In this document: one piece after another, positions 10,830-24,172 of the stretch
Position numbering within the stretch: the first letter of the stretch is position 1
Layout: every line of letters begins with the position of its first letter
Assembly: GCF_021347895.1 (NCBI RefSeq)
Contig: NC_067130.1
Span: 27,859,817 to 27,923,816 of the forward strand
Direction: 5' to 3'
Origin: Acanthochromis polyacanthus
Lineage: Eukaryota; Chordata; Actinopteri; Pomacentridae
Length of the DNA: 64,000 bases
Position numbers and translations under genes: made by a program
Notes under the pieces: model-generated
What the model saw: the letters and a program-made list of their open reading frames with translations, nothing else
Databases searched by the model: none
What the model was told of the DNA's origin: nothing

Positions 10830-12761
10830 CAGCAGAGTTAAAAGGAAAGATCTGATGAATGCTGATTTTAGCAAATAATCACTCCATAATCAAAGATATT
10901 CCAGTTACTATTATACAAGACGACAGTACTCATGACTGCTCTGTTTACAGTGAAGGAAATGAGTCTATGTTACCTTTTATTACAGAAAGTTATGCATTTA
11001 TAAATAAAAATATCCATTATTCTTGAATACGTGAAAACACAAGTACAAAATATAATTACACAAACTGTATATATTTAAAAAGAACTTAGTTAATTGTCAT
11101 CTTCTGCCTGTCAACTACTGAAATAATCCAGTAACTGTTTCTGCACCGCTTCTTACAATTATCTACAGAATGAACATTGACAATGTTCAGCCATTTTTTC
11201 AGAAAAACATTGATTTCTATACATTTCATAGTTTAATAACCTAAGAAATGTGGAAGTTTATTTTTAAAAGCAAACGACAAGGAATTCTCAAATGAAACAA
11301 TTTGTCATGGCACACTAGTATCACCATGTTTAGCTGTTTTAGCATTTTATTCTGTGTTACTAATTGATTTTACAAGTTTTAAATTGTCTTCATGTATGCA
11401 CATATTTCTTTGCTGCCTCTCTGATGACATTAACATAAATTCAAGTATGTTTTTCAACATTTATGTGATTTAATTTAAACATGATGCCCTAAAGTTGAGT
11501 TCTTATTGCAGTAGCTTGGGTTCGATTACACCCTATGCTACATCTCTTTAGCAGTTTCTACAATAAAGACAAAAAATGACCTAATTTAACAATATTCAGT
11601 GACCAACGCATGTACTGAATGTTACGATTTTACAGTAGCGAAATGAAGTCGACACTGCTCCCTAGAGGACAGGACATGTAATGACAGTTATTAAGTTACT
11701 TTAATGCAAATTAGCGCATTAGCTATCCGTGTTGCTACAATCTCCATCTAAAAAACTTCTGTTAACATTTTCCTACACATAGGACCGTGACTGCAACACG
11801 CGTGGCACATTACAAGACTGAAAGTGTTACGGCGCTTTTATTATTTTGTACACCTAATGCATCTGCTCGTATAGAGTGTTTTGAGGCTGCTTCCCCGTGA
11901 GAGACAATCCCTGCTATGCGCAAATGTCATGAAAAATTCCTTCATCTCCATCCGGAATAACGTTAACCTTCCCCATTTTGTTCCGCTGAACACACCTCTC
12001 AGGCAAATGCGTTACAAAGACGTCTTCGTCAGCCCGCACCTCGTCCTTCCCTTTATGCCTTTTTTCATTTTGTGAACGGGGAGGGAATGCCGCTCACTGA
12101 CTGCCCTTTTCCGGTTGCGAGTGCATCGAGAAAGCATACATTTTAATGACGGGACCTTTACTTTTGAATAACAGTGAAGAGGGAGGAAAATAAATTGCTG
12201 TTCAAAAGGAGATAATACTCTTGGCATTGTGGGATTGTTGGGGATTGGGCAGCTGTGTGGCAGCGACCCCTACGCTGAGACCAACCTGTATAAATTAAGA
12301 TATAAATAGCCTCATCTAGTGCGGTATTACCAGGGGTGTGCTTGAGTGCTCGAGCACATGCTTAATGTATGCACGCCGGTGTGTGTTTGTGTGTGTGCGC
12401 ACCCTCATGAGGCAAAGAAAAAGAGCATGCATATGTCCATAGTACAGTCTGGTTGCATGACGGTTGTGTATGTGTGGGCACGTGAGCACACACATACTTC
12501 TGACAGAGTGCTGGGGAAACCTAAATCCTGCTCAAGTGTAAGGCAAACAGTGGTGGCAGTGTGTGGTTATTGTATTTTCTTTGCTTGGATCCCAGTAAAG
12601 ACCCCCAGGCCTGCGCTGCCTGCCTGTCACTGCGGCCATCCTGCCATCGGCGGCCAGCTTCGCTCTGCAGCCAGAGCCCTGGCGCAGGCCCCACAAGGAA
12701 ATTAAAAGGGGATTAAGGCTGGCTGACACTTTGTGGCCGATTACTCATTTATTTTTTTTCC

Positions 12762-12798
<37 letters not shown>

Positions 12799-14140
12799 GC
12801 GTGGGGTGGCAGGGTGGGGTGGCATCTTGACTTGGCTGGGAAGAGCTGGGTGGGGCCTGGGGGGGTGGGACACTCAAAGGTACTGCCGCTAGCCAAGTGT
12901 AATAATTTACAAATGCATCCCACAGTCACTTCAGCATCCTTTACCGAGACACTGCAGCTGGGTATTGTTGGAAATCTTGCATAAAACCAGCTGTAATTAC
13001 ATTCACTGCAAGAAGAAGAAAAAGGTTGACTTGTATTGTCCAAAAAACAAGCAAACAGGATTACAAATCTACCGACATATTGGATGCGAGCAGGCAGTGT
13101 TGCACAGTTTTTAATAGTTGATGCTACAAATACATTTTCGGTCAGTATGAAAGAGGCATTGATGTTTTATTCTTTACCGGTGGGAAGAAGAGAACTCAAA
13201 TCCTGCAGCGAATCCTTCAACAAACTGGAAGGAGCTGCAACAAACTGATGCCGAAGTAATTTAAAAAGCATGCGAGGATTAGCCACTCCACGTAAAGAAC
13301 AGCTTCTGTACAGGTGGAGAAATGTTAGAGAACGTCAAAACTGCATTGTGATCAAACTACAGCAAATCTGCTTTTCTGAAAGTTGACAAAGAAAGCAATA
13401 AATGTGTAGATTCTCAGTCATCGAGGTCACTGTAATCCTACGATCTTGAGTTAAAGAAAAGCAACTTTTTGGTTCTTGAAGTTGTTTCACTTCTTATCCA
13501 AGAGGCTTCTCAGCTCAGTTTCATGAGCCAATCACATGTGCAACTAAAGCCGAATCACAGCTGTCTGGTAAATGAGGAAAGGCCGAAATATTTCCCTCTG
13601 AAATACAGTGAAGAAAAACCTCAAAATTTTATTCAAACAGTACTACTTCAGTTACTCCCCACATCTGCTGATTTTACAAAGGGTCATATACGATCTCACT
13701 GTCATGAAATCCGGCTTTGCCCTTTATTTGACCACTCTGGTGCCTGATCCTGGCATTAAGCATTCTTAGCAGCAAGTCCCTTTTGATTCCGATGCACATC
13801 AGGCAGCTCAGGTTTACTGCCTCTTTGCGTTAGAACTCAATATCATCGCTGCGGGGAAAACAAACTGTACAGATGCCAGTGTTTGGTCTGCTAATTAGCA
13901 GTTTGTATTAGTAATTAATAGGCATTACCAGTCAACCGGGCTCCTGCTCGGCAGCCTCCAACAGCCTGTGAAGGAGATCCAGGCAGCGACTTCCCCCTGC
14001 AGCGCCACGGCACCGCAGCCCAAGGAGAAATTTCAGTATTGTAGTCGCTGCAGGGCGAGGGAGGGATTGTGTTTCCTATCGAAATGTAGTCACTGTTTAC
14101 TTAAGGGAGAAGGCAGTATAAAGTCTAAAAAGCCTGAAAG
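10830..14140. other. Gene-free interval, AT-rich then GC-richer
   Basis: 10830-11880 is AT-rich without recognisable structure. 11880-12700 and 13840-14060 are unique, GC-richer blocks; the latter contains TTAGTAATTAATAGGCATTA and is a candidate conserved element. Around 13440-13530 the text CTTCTTATCCAAGAGGCTTC resembles a common fish retroelement tail, but is too short to assign. No coding evidence. Confidence 0.35.
12762..12799. repeat. (GT)n(GA)n compound microsatellite
   Basis: Nineteen bases of GT followed directly by about nineteen of GA, switching dinucleotide at about 12780. Confidence 0.9.
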
Positions 14141-14144
14141 ATAG

Positions 14145-14379
14145 AGCTGGGTATTGAATCTCACGGGTTTCTCAGGACTGCACCAAATTATATAAATTCA
14201 AAGTAAAAAATTTGCTTCATGTAACTGTATTTTATGTTTGCAGTTTTTGTACAAGTGCTTGATTTACTATTATTTGATTTTTTTAAAAAGCAGGTTTGTA
14301 GAAAAAGGTTTCTTCAACCTAAGCTTTTGGATAAAGCACTGTATTTGTACAAGTATAATTATTTGTAATGATACCCAAT
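14145..14379. mobile_element. Possible small hAT-like MITE
   Basis: CTGGGTATTGAATC at the left is mirrored by GTAATGATACCCAATA at the right, giving imperfect inverted ends around GGGTAT. The interior is AT-rich and non-coding. Many fish hAT MITEs carry GGGTATCGATAC-type ends. No clear target duplication is visible, so this call is weak. Confidence 0.35.
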
Positions 14380-14399
14380 AAGGATCACATTCAGCACGC

Positions 14400-17300
14400 A
14401 ATTGCATGCTTCTCAGTTTCCACCCGTGCCTCTGCAGTGTGAAAGCATGCCTACAGCTCACAACAACCTGAGAAGCTATTAAAGCTATACAGTAATCTGT
14501 CCACCACTGATTTGGGTCAATGATGAGCCGAGGTGTGGTGGGCACGAGGTGAAGCAAGGTGTGGTGGGGTGGCAGAGTTATCAATTATCCAGAGCGCAGT
14601 GGCACTCTGGCTTCCTCCAGATCTGGTGTTAAATTAAGTTGTCAGCGCTGTCTCTCTGATTTCCCCCATCACACGAGCAGACGGTGATAGTGCGTGACGG
14701 CCGCTTGCCGGAGCTCCTCGCCGGCTGCCGCTCCGCATCTCGCCTGCAATTCATCAGCTTCTGAGCACACTGGCCCAGCCTCAGCCTCCACGCCAGCGCA
14801 CGCCGCGTTGCACCGGCGCCAGCCAGCCCACCAAGCACCGTGGCAGAGGAAAAAGGATCAGATCACCTTCCAAAAACCCGCCGTAGAGGACGGGTTGCAG
14901 TGGACTTTTGCCCCCGTGTCTGGGGCAGGAGTGGACTTGTTTGAACTTGAGGTGTGCTTGTTGTGTTTGTGTACAAAAAAGAGAAGGAAAAAAAGAGTGT
15001 TGAGGAGGAATTGTTGAAAGGGCATCATCTTGGGAGCTGCACGGAGCACAATAAAGCCTCTGGCCCTGCTGTCCTGTCGGGGTAAGGCCTCAGGTGAGGG
15101 CAGAGAATATGGGACACCAAGCAGGGAGGCTTGGCACATGGGCACTAGCCACCAGCTCCCTCCCAGCACACTACTGAGTTGAAGGGCACCAGAACATCCA
15201 GCGAAAGAGAGGCAGAGAGGGGAGGAGACGGGAAAAGGACAACCAGGTGACAGAAATAATGGATAACTGTAAAGCAGCAGGGTGCTAAGCTCTCAGTGCT
15301 TAAGTATTTATTTGTAATGAATAGTAATGACGGCACACTTACAAAGCACTTGTTTAATATGGAGAGGGCTCGAGAGGGGCGAGGATCGTTCCTGCACTCT
15401 TTTTTTAACAGGGCCGCCGTGCTCGGAGGCGGCCGCCGGGAGATGCCAAACCCTGCCCAGCCCTCCACCTCCCATCTGCATTCAAAAACACTTGCCGTCC
15501 CTTTACACTGCCCCTGCCTCGCCGCTGAATAAAACATTAAACACCATTCTGAGATATTAACCTACTTATTGAAAAAAAAGTCAGTGATTTATGTCGATTT
15601 GGTTGGCTTTCAATGCTGCCCAGCTGTCACCGTCGAGCCTGTAACCTAAATTATCCAGTGATGCTCTTTCACTCCAGTTAAGGGAATAAGCAGTCCTTTA
15701 ACACTTCAAAAGGCCTGACTGTGCTAACTCTTCAGTTGTTTTATTTCCCCCCCCCCCAACACTTCTTAAGTTCAGTAATTATTCAATCTGGGTGATAATG
15801 AGCGCCTAGTTGACCTTGTGGATAAAGAATATCTTCTTTTATCTCTGTGCTTCATGTTTTCCAGGCTAATTTAGGAAAACAGTGCTTAATCTTTCACCAA
15901 AAGCAGCAAAACACCGAGCCTTTGGATCTTCAGCGCCGCAGCGGGAGGACCCCTCCGGTTAATAAGCAGCATCCAGGCCCCGGTGTATAACTGGCAACGG
16001 GTCCGGCGACCATGGATCAAACAGTCATAACCTCCTGTTCCAAAGATAAGCTGCAATCAGATCTGTGGGGGATCTTTAACCAGAGAGGAGAGTGTGTTTG
16101 TGCGAAAAAAGAGGCAGAACAGACGGGGGAAGTAAGCATGAAAAAGAAGGCGAGGGTGGGAGGAGTGCTGCATATAGGCGAGTGTGTGTGTGGTTCACGG
16201 GGGAAGATGGCAGCCCGTTCATCGGTGACGTGCCTGAACGGAACCCAGAGGGGGGCACGGACTGAGCCCCTGCGCTTAATTGGGCACTCAAATGTTACCA
16301 GGTCCCTTCCCAAACGACTTGGAGGTGACACATGGCCAAGTGAGGGAGTGCAGAGGAGCTTGTGGAGAGAGGAAATGGAGCAGAGGGTTTAGCACCTCCT
16401 GCGGCCAAGTATTTTTATTTTTTTTTCTCCCTCTCCCTCCGGAGTTTTTTTTTTGGTCGGGACGGCGGACGGCGTGAGTGATAGTGCATTTGGCCTCTCG
16501 CTGTGCCAAGGATGACAGAGCAAAATTAACCCCTCGGTGTTGGGGACCGGACAGAAATTAGTTTCACTTCTGCTGCAGAGTGGAAACTAATCTCACGAAT
16601 GCATCTGCAAACTCGTGGCCGCCCTAAAAAATAAAAAGCTTTGAGAGTGTAAAATAAAATCCAACACCCACGCTGGATTATTTTATAACTCGGAGAAGCA
16701 AACTGCAGTTTTCATTTAAAAAGATGAGGACTTCAAACATGCACCAGAGCAAGATGGGAACAAATTCATTTTTTTTTCAGTTCATCAAAGCCTCCACCGG
16801 CTAATCCCTTTCTTATATAAATAGCTCTTTTGGTGGAGAGGGTAGCTGCCGCATAGAGCTCTAACCCTTCTGTCCCTGAAGCTACAGCCAGGATAAGCTG
16901 TGTGTTGGATTGGCACATCGGGCTGCCTGGGGCCTGCTGCTGTGCTGGCCGCCAGTACAGATGGAGGGCAGGGCTGGGCAATGCCAGCTTGTCAGTCGGA
17001 TTAAAACGACTCATTTATTCACTGAAGTATCGTGCAAAGCGACCGGGCCAAAGCGGGGTGAGGCAAAAGGGGGAGAGGAGGGTCGAACAGCGGCGAGATG
17101 GGGGCAGCTTGGATATGAGAAAGGGTCCTCCACTCTCTGGCCCCACAGTCCTCCCGCCCTCCTCGTCCCACTCTCCTGCCTTTTTTTTGCCGGTTACTTA
17201 TCTTTCTAGGGCTGCCAGAAGCCATTACCGCAGTGTACGGAAGGCGGACGGCAGGGTGGCATCTCCTAGTGCCCGGGTGACAGATTGCCGCTCGGCATTG

Positions 17301-20300
17301 GCGGCGAAGGAGGTGAGGGGTGGAAAGTGATTGGCTCTGATGGTCAGGAAGTGGGCAGCGATGGCCTGGAGAAGGAGGCGGAGGAGGAGTGAGGAGAGAG
17401 TAAGGGAGAGGATGACAAGACCTGGCTGCGTGACCTTTCGTATCGCACGAGTTACCTAAAGGGGCAGAGGCCCTGCTTTTAAGAGCATGCTTGGCAGTGG
17501 TGGCCGCCGTGGCGATCGCAGGCCGAACACGGATGCCAGGGCAAGAAGAGGTGGCCCCGACGCTGACTATTCTGGTTGTGCCCAAGACCCCGCTGTCCCT
17601 GCAAAATCTCACCGAGGATAAGTAGAGGACGACTGGCAACGTCTGCAGATTCAACCAAGATAGTTCACTGTAGACGGACTCACCTCTACAACTTCAGGGG
17701 CCGCTGCCAACACCGATCATATAGTCCTCAAAGTCATGAAGTGTTGCAGGGAAAGATGTCAAACTTTGACCACTATTACCAAACTATGTAACACTCTAGT
17801 TACACTTTAGACATAAAAACTGCACTGAAAACTGAAAAAATGAAGTTTGCAGCCTTCTATCACCAAATGACAAACACTCAGGTCACTGACAGGCCAGAGC
17901 TGTGTGTGTGTCTGAGTGTGTGTGTCAAGGGGGGTGAGGCTTGGAAGGGTTTTATCGGGTCTAATTACTCCCGATAGCTGTAATTTACAGGTTGACAGCA
18001 GGGAGAAATCGGCAAGATTCACACTTCTGCGGGTCAGCATCTGTCGCCATTACTGCGTGGCGCACACTGCCGGCCAGTCGGCGAGCAGGAAGAAACAGTA
18101 AACAACAAACGGCGTGTGACAGATTAGCAGCGCGGGCTAAAGGACCTTCCACTGACACATCATTTCTCTCGCTCCGCGAGTCTGTTTCGCAGCAGCTGTC
18201 ACCAATAAAATGGAAAAGCAGGAGATGGGGAGGGGAGGTGGCGGCAGCGGAGGTGGCTTTTGTTCCAGATCCAGAGAGGTGGGTGGTGGAAGGAGAAGAA
18301 GGAGGAGGATGAAGACAGGGTGGAGGAGGAGGTGGCGGAGGAGAGAGGTGAAAGAAAATGAAGATGGGAGGGAGGGTTAGTAAGAGTGACCCGTTTAAAA
18401 AGTCTGGCCTCACTTTTTAATGGAGTATTAGCAGCAAAAACCAGGGCAGGGCAACGTCAAACTGTATTTTTCCGCTGACTGCAATTACCCTGGCTATTTC
18501 TCTCTTTTTAGGTCTGCAGTACAAATTGCCAGTGTCACCCTGAAGTGGTAATTTTAGTTGCGTTTGCATCGGCCTGTGTGGTACAGTCAGCAAGGAGCAG
18601 AGTTGTTCTAGAGGGTAAGCATTATCTCAGTACATGCTGTATGTGAACACATTTGGAAACACTGCAGCACTGCAGTCCGGCCCAGCACACTTTCCTTTCT
18701 CCTCCCATCCCGTGTGGCTCTCCTTCCTCTGGACCCATGCAGGCCAGAGAGGAGCCAGGTCGGTCCGGTGCCAGAGAGGGCTGGTGGGCTACACCGCTCT
18801 CCCCCTGTCCACCTCATTGCCTGCACACAGCCCATCCTGGCCAGCTCCTGAACATGGAGATAACGCCGCGTACATCCTGGCAACCCAAGTTTTCCTTGAC
18901 CTCCAGTTAGAGGACGTTCTCCAAGTTGCTGGCTTGTTAACCTGAACTGTTTTGTTGATCACCTCCTCAGAAATAAAGCGGAGGCCTTCTCAGAGTAGTA
19001 ACTGCAAATGAAGCAGGACACCTGACTGAAAATTGTACATAGCATTACTGCATAAAGATGAGCTTGGTGTATTTAAATGTGACACTTTTTAGCATGTATT
19101 TAGCATGTTTTAGCCCAATAATGACTGAGGATTTATGCATCTGCCTCATGATGTACAGATGTCCTGACGTGGGTGTCTCTTGTGGAGGAACTGCTTTACA
19201 ATTCAGCATTGCACCGCAGCAACACGAGATAATTAGCCGTATATTATATCCGTCTGTCTCATGACAAAATATTGTTTTCATACTGTCAGTCATTTTCTTT
19301 CTTTCACTCGATGTTTTTGGGGTAACAACGTTTGGCCGTATAGCTTTTAAAAGATTCTGCTTCTGTTCAATCACTGTTGGCAAAGTAACCATTTAGAGTT
19401 TTTTCTTTTTGTTGTAAAGTGCAGGAAGCATAGTAAGAAGACAGTATGCAAGAGAAATAACATGCTACATCACTGAATAATGCATATTTAATGTCACTTT
19501 AAAAGCACAATTATTGGGCTTTTTGTTAACGTGCCAGATGCTGTTTTCACTATATGCAATCCATACTGGAAAAAACTACAAAATCTTATCAAATTCTCAT
19601 TATTTTATTGCTTCTATCATGTACTTTTAAACACTTGGAGTCTACTTAAGTTGTTTTCCATACTGTAACAATAAGAAATACTGCCTCGAAGTTAGGGAAT
19701 CAACATAAAACCATAAGGTGATTGATAAATTGTGTTTTAACACTGAATAAAACAATAAAATGGTCTTTTAGGGCAGACATCAGCCTCTGATGCAGGTGTG
19801 TCTCCATCATCATCATCAGCGAGCGCATCCATAACACTCGGTGGTCGTGGGGTGATGGCGTAGGTCTGGCCCTGTCCTGTTTAATATCTAACGGGAGACT
19901 GCCTGGTGACTCTGCGTGCCAACCTCAGGAGCCCCCAGTTCTTCTCACAAGTTGCCATATGGGCGGCCCAGCCCCGTTCCATTAGCGGGGCCCGAGCAGA
20001 GGCGAGGGCAGGCCCGGACCCCAGCCCTCCTGGCCTTCCCCTGGCGCTGCCACAGGGCATGTCCTCCCACTGCCAGCTGCCCACGCTGGGTCAGAGGATG
20101 CTGCAGTCGCTGCCTACCTGAGTCTGGCAGCAACCAGCCGCTGGTTACAGCGACTCACTCAATGCATCAATGTGGAGGAAAAAATCTGTTACCAAGATGG
20201 CAAATTAACACATACACTGCAAGCTTTTAACGACTGTGATTAAACATCTGTCGTTATCCTGAAGCACAAATAAACAGTTTCTGTTGCATGGTCCCAACAT

Positions 20301-20530
20301 GTAGTTGCTTATTAGAGCTATCATTATCTGCTTCTACTGCCAATACCATCACAACCCTTTTTGCAATCAGACAGCAATTTATCAACTACTGACATTAGTT
20401 TTTCTTTTTAATGTAAGAGGAGATTTTTGTTAATGAAAAAAAATGTTCAGTGTAAGAGCTAAAGTGTCTGCATTAACTTAGAACCCTGTAAAAAGTTGTC
20501 CAGGTCTCTCCACAAACTGATACGATAGAC
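14400..20530. other. Long gene-free region of unique GC-rich and purine-rich blocks
   Basis: A 6-kb stretch with almost no recognisable transposons. Non-repetitive blocks at about 14640-15540, 15790-16660, 16760-17560, 18000-18560 and 19790-20110 are GC-rich with interspersed homeodomain-like ATTA cores; G/A-rich tracts lie at 17371-17415 and 18220-18370. Open frames up to about 210 codons exist on the minus strand around 17019-17654. Their composition and lack of known motifs suggest chance frames in GC-rich sequence. Confidence 0.4.
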
Positions 20531-20815
20531 AGTAGGCATAATTAGGCATAGGTAGGTATAGATGGGTAGGCAGGTATATGTAAGTTGGTATACATAGACA
20601 GGTAGGTCGGTATAGGTAAGTCGGTAGACAGGTGCAAATAGATAGGTATGGAGGTATAGGTAGGTATATGTAGGTGTAGGTAGGTAGATATAGGTAAATA
20701 GGTAGGTACATATACATAGGTAGGAAGGTATGTGCAGGTAGGTAGAGGCAGCTATGTATCCATAGGTAACCATGAGTAAGTAAGGAAGTAAGTAAAGGTC
20801 GGTATGTAGGAGCTC
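20531..20815 (+). repeat. Degenerate GGTA-rich (TAGG)n minisatellite
   Basis: About 285 bases dominated by GGTAGGTA, AGGTATA and GTAGGTAG variants with frequent substitutions. On the minus strand this reads as a long Tyr/Leu/Pro-rich frame that is a repeat artefact, not a protein. Confidence 0.85.
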
Positions 20816-20850
20816 ATGTTACATTCAACAAAGATAAGGAAACCAATGTA

Positions 20851-21084
20851 CACCACCAGTCAAAAGTTTGGACACACCTTCTCATTCAGTGCTTTTCAAA
20901 TATTTGTATTATTTTCTACATTGCAGATTAATATAGAACATTAACACTTGTTTGTTTACAACATAATTCATAATTATGTATTCTTTTATAGTTTTAATGG
21001 CTTCAGTATTAATCTACAATTTAGAAAATAATTTAAAAAAAAACATTGAATAAGAAGGTGTGTCCAAACTTTTGACTTGTAGTG
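20851..21084. mobile_element. Tc1-type MITE
   Basis: A 234-bp element between TA dinucleotides (20849-20850 and 21085-21086). The left end CACCACCAGTCAAAAGTTTG and the right end, read inverted, CACTACAAGTCAAAAGTTTG are TIRs of roughly 40 bp that continue with GGACACACCTTCT. TA duplication with AAAAGTTTGGACACACCTT termini is a familiar teleost Tc1/mariner non-autonomous family. The interior is AT-rich and non-coding. Confidence 0.9.
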
Positions 21085-21089
21085 TACGA

Positions 21090-21957
21090 AAGAACGTGCA
21101 ATAAAGTTTAATCATGCTGGTCAAAGAAACCAGATGCTGAAATGGACAAAATTTACAGTAAAGTTGAAAATTGTATATATCTCCAAAAAAAGGTGCCAAA
21201 AATAACATTAAAATGTTCAATATATCAACTATACTGCTATACAGTTAACAGGTAACCTCTCTTATTGAGTCTAAAAAGTCATGGCAGTGAGGCAAAATGC
21301 ATTTCCAAATGATTTAAATCCACCATCAGTGTGCTTTTGTAATTCACCGTTTGCTCCCTAAATTGGCGCTTCAAATCTAGAACACCTGCCCGATCTTATT
21401 CCCCAACCGATGGAGCCAAAGCAAGCCATAAAACTGTGACTTGACCCTCAGCGAGCTTTTACACGTGATTACCAGGCACCAGTCTTTCACCTCATGTATT
21501 TGTGAGTTAGGTTAAAACGTTGGGTGCACAGGCATGTAACATGTGTGAGGGCACCTTCCCTAAAGACTGCAGAGGGAAGCAGGAGGAGGCCGAGACATCC
21601 AGCACATCACATGGGGATGCCGGTGTGTGCCTCAGCAGCCTGTACGTGCCACTGGACCCGGGGCCTTTTTTAATTAATCATCACACAGGATGAATTATTC
21701 AGCCATTATCGCCAGGAATAAATAGGCTGGATTTTCTTCTGAGTTCTACCCATTCAGTTATCATGTTTCCCTTAATAACCCACAATTAGGGTCTAGATTC
21801 AGGTAAACACACCACGCAACTAACCGGGAGTGGCAGGATTTTCTAAACTAAAGTATCTTGATTCAGCACTTCTAGAAAGCTTCTTTTTACACAGTAAAAT
21901 CCTGCAGATAAATATTGGCATGCAAAATTACTAAAAGAAACAGCATCAAATTTAGTC
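21090..21957. other. Gene-free interval with a candidate conserved block
   Basis: 21350-21800 is a unique block with TTTTTTAATTAATCATC, GAATTATTCAGCCATTA and a following CCAGGAATAAATAGG motif, resembling homeodomain-bound conserved elements. The remainder is AT-rich. No coding signal. Confidence 0.35.
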
Positions 21958-22266
21958 TTAACCCCTTGAAGCCTATTGCTGCAAATTCGCAACATACCAC
22001 TTTCCTTTAGACTGCAGCCGAGATAGAGTAACCATTACCCTAACGTCGGCTTGTGCACATCAATACGCACATTGGAACCTTTTGCAAGCACTGGATTCTG
22101 GTAGGACCGGTCGGAGTGGGACCTAATTATTATATATCTGTTACTATTATTATTATATATCTGTTCTATGTGTAATCTCCACTTTGGCATCAGCGGGAAA
22201 GCAAAAACACAGAAAAGGTTTTTTTTTAGATTTGATTGAAAATAAATTCATGCATCAAGTGGTTAA
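21958..22266 (+). mobile_element. TTAA-flanked MITE (piggyBac-like), copy 2, uninterrupted
   Basis: Flanked by TTAA at 21958-21961 and 22263-22266, with inverted termini CCCCTTGAAG and CCACTTGATG. Its ~300-bp body matches both halves of the element at 5039-5901, including CTTTTGCAAGCACTGG and CCGGTCGGAGTGGGACCTAA, and continues without the 519-bp insert. It therefore serves as the empty reference. No coding capacity. Confidence 0.8.
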
Positions 22267-22269
22267 AGA

Positions 22270-23712
22270 AGCCTAACAGACTTTTTGTCAGACTCTATTT
22301 TTAAAGCCATTAAGATTTAAAGAACATCTAAGACACCAAACATATTTGTTTAACATGGATATTAGTATAAAAAGATGAGAAAGTAATAAAGCTCTACTGG
22401 GAATAGCAAAATGCTACACAAGTTCTGGGTGGAAGCTTGTGAAATGTGAGTAGAGACAGTGTCAGTAATAAATTGCCACGAAAAACTGCATTTGACTCCA
22501 GCTTCACATGTTGTTGGTCAGAAACACAAAATATCCAATGCAAAGCAGCCGCAAACTTTACATGGAGTGGACTTAAAGAGCCTTCCTTGTGTAAATCAAG
22601 TTTTCTGAGGTAAATTAAAAAAAAAAAAAAAAAAAAAAAGCAGCCAGCACCATGGCTGATTATGTCTACCTTAAAATTCCAGTTCAACAATGACAGTATC
22701 AAGAAACTTGGATTTAGGCAGCCCACATTTAATGTGAAACAAACTGAAGGAACTTGCAGAATGGGGCTTTCTGTATTATTCTTATTCAGCTTTATCATGA
22801 TTTCTTTCTGGCAGACGGTTTATACGGTTTTGCAAAAAAGTATTTAGTTCGGACATTTCATTTACCTACAGACCTCATACTTCATTGACATGCCATCTGA
22901 TAAGGCTACCACTAGCATGAATTAAATACTATAGATTTTAAGTGCAGCTAGCAGGCAGGAAAAGCCATTACTAGACAGTGGCTAAAGGGAGAAATACCTA
23001 TAATAGATGATTGGATTCACATTATTTATCCTCAGAATAGAAGAAAATTCCTTTACTACTATAGTGCAACAGGACACGTTTGTGGAAAAATGAGAAAGCT
23101 GGATGGGGTAGAGTACAACAGCACAGCCATCATTTGTGTAATGTGAATGCTCTCTGTTCGCAGTGCTTTGACACATTAAATGCAAAAAAAAGACAAAGAA
23201 AACAAACAAAAAAAATGCCAGACGGCCTGCATTATTGACACACTTTTTCATACTAGGCTAAGAAATAAGCAGAAGTACAGTTGCATCTAAGCCATTTTAA
23301 GACAGCAAGAGACTCTTTCCATGGCAAAATTTCTACATATATCAAGTAAATACTTGGATATGATTGCTTAGGAGTTTAATCAATCACCAGAGATGGACTC
23401 TTCGTTTACTAGATCTAAACTCATTAACTCACTTGATTTGGAAGTTGTAGGTTTCTTCAACAGTGCAATTGTTTGTTTGTAATCAATTATGACTGCTGTC
23501 AATGTGCAATGATGTTCACATTAAAGAACTTTCAACAGTTAGTGAAATCTACATAATGCCCCAGAAACACAACCAGCAACACTAGTTTAACTCATAAGTC
23601 TTGTATTCATCGTCTAAATGTTACATAAATCAGCAAACGCAGCAGAATTACCACCAGGTAATAATTACTTGTTAATATCAGCACATCCACACACAGCAAA
23701 ATTTGTGTTTTC
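22270..23712. other. AT-rich gene-free interval
   Basis: No gene, transposon terminus or conserved-looking block recognised apart from a 23-base A run. Open frames are short and low in complexity. Confidence 0.4.
22617..22639 (+). repeat. Poly(A) run, 23 bases
   Basis: Homopolymer of 23 A. It could be the tail of an old retroposed sequence, but no target duplication was found around it. Confidence 0.85.
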
Positions 23713-23726
23713 ACTGCAAACATTCT

Positions 23727-24158
23727 TCTTCTTCTTCTACTGATTTCCGGCAGACTAGGTGCCTCACGGTACATTGCTGCCTCTCTTGGTGAAGTCTGAA
23801 ATCGCAGCTGCTATTAAATCCTTAGCAGATCAGTGGCTGCCAGAAAGTTCAAAATCGCCCTTATGGCAAAGTCCTATCCCTTGGACGGGCTCAGAACAGT
23901 TTTTAAGTTGATATTACTCCCACAGATTGGCGTGATAGTACGAAACATCTGCTCTCTCTTGTCTTCATACAGTGGACAATCTATAAGGACGTGTTTAACA
24001 GTTTGAGGTTGTTTGCAGTGCTGACACAACCCATCTGGGTGTTTGCCCATTTTAACCAGATCCCACCCAAGCCCACAATGACCCAGTCTCAGTCTGGTTA
24101 AAATTACAGCTGTTTTTCTGTCTGTCCCTGTGTACACCACTGACGGTTTAACTGATGG
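23727..24158 (-). mobile_element. 5'-truncated non-LTR retrotransposon with RNase H end (I/Nimb-like)
   Basis: Read on the minus strand, 23874-24140 encodes TRLRLGHCGLGWDL, then HPDGLCQHCKQPQTVKHVL and IDCPLYEDKRE. This is the pattern of the extreme C-terminus of RNase H-bearing LINEs such as I, Nimb and jockey types, with a C-x2-C-x7-H-x4-C finger. A short 3' UTR follows and ends in a GAAGAAGAAGA tail at 23727. The insert is bracketed by 14-bp direct repeats ACTGCAAACATTCT (23713-23726 and 24159-24172). These show target-primed insertion of a 432-bp truncated copy. It cannot move on its own. Confidence 0.8.
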
Positions 24159-24172
24159 ACTGCAAACATTCT

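Noticed and set aside
11517..11535. tRNA B-box-like GGTTCGATTAC
   Set aside because: No A box or cloverleaf-forming arms around it, so neither a tRNA nor a clear tRNA-derived SINE.
17019..17654. A 211-codon open frame on the minus strand
   Set aside because: It lies in GC-rich unique sequence with overlapping frames on the other strand, has no recognisable domain, splice context or codon pattern, and is best explained as a chance frame.
20459..20773. Tyr-rich minus-strand frame
   Set aside because: It is a product of the degenerate GGTA minisatellite.
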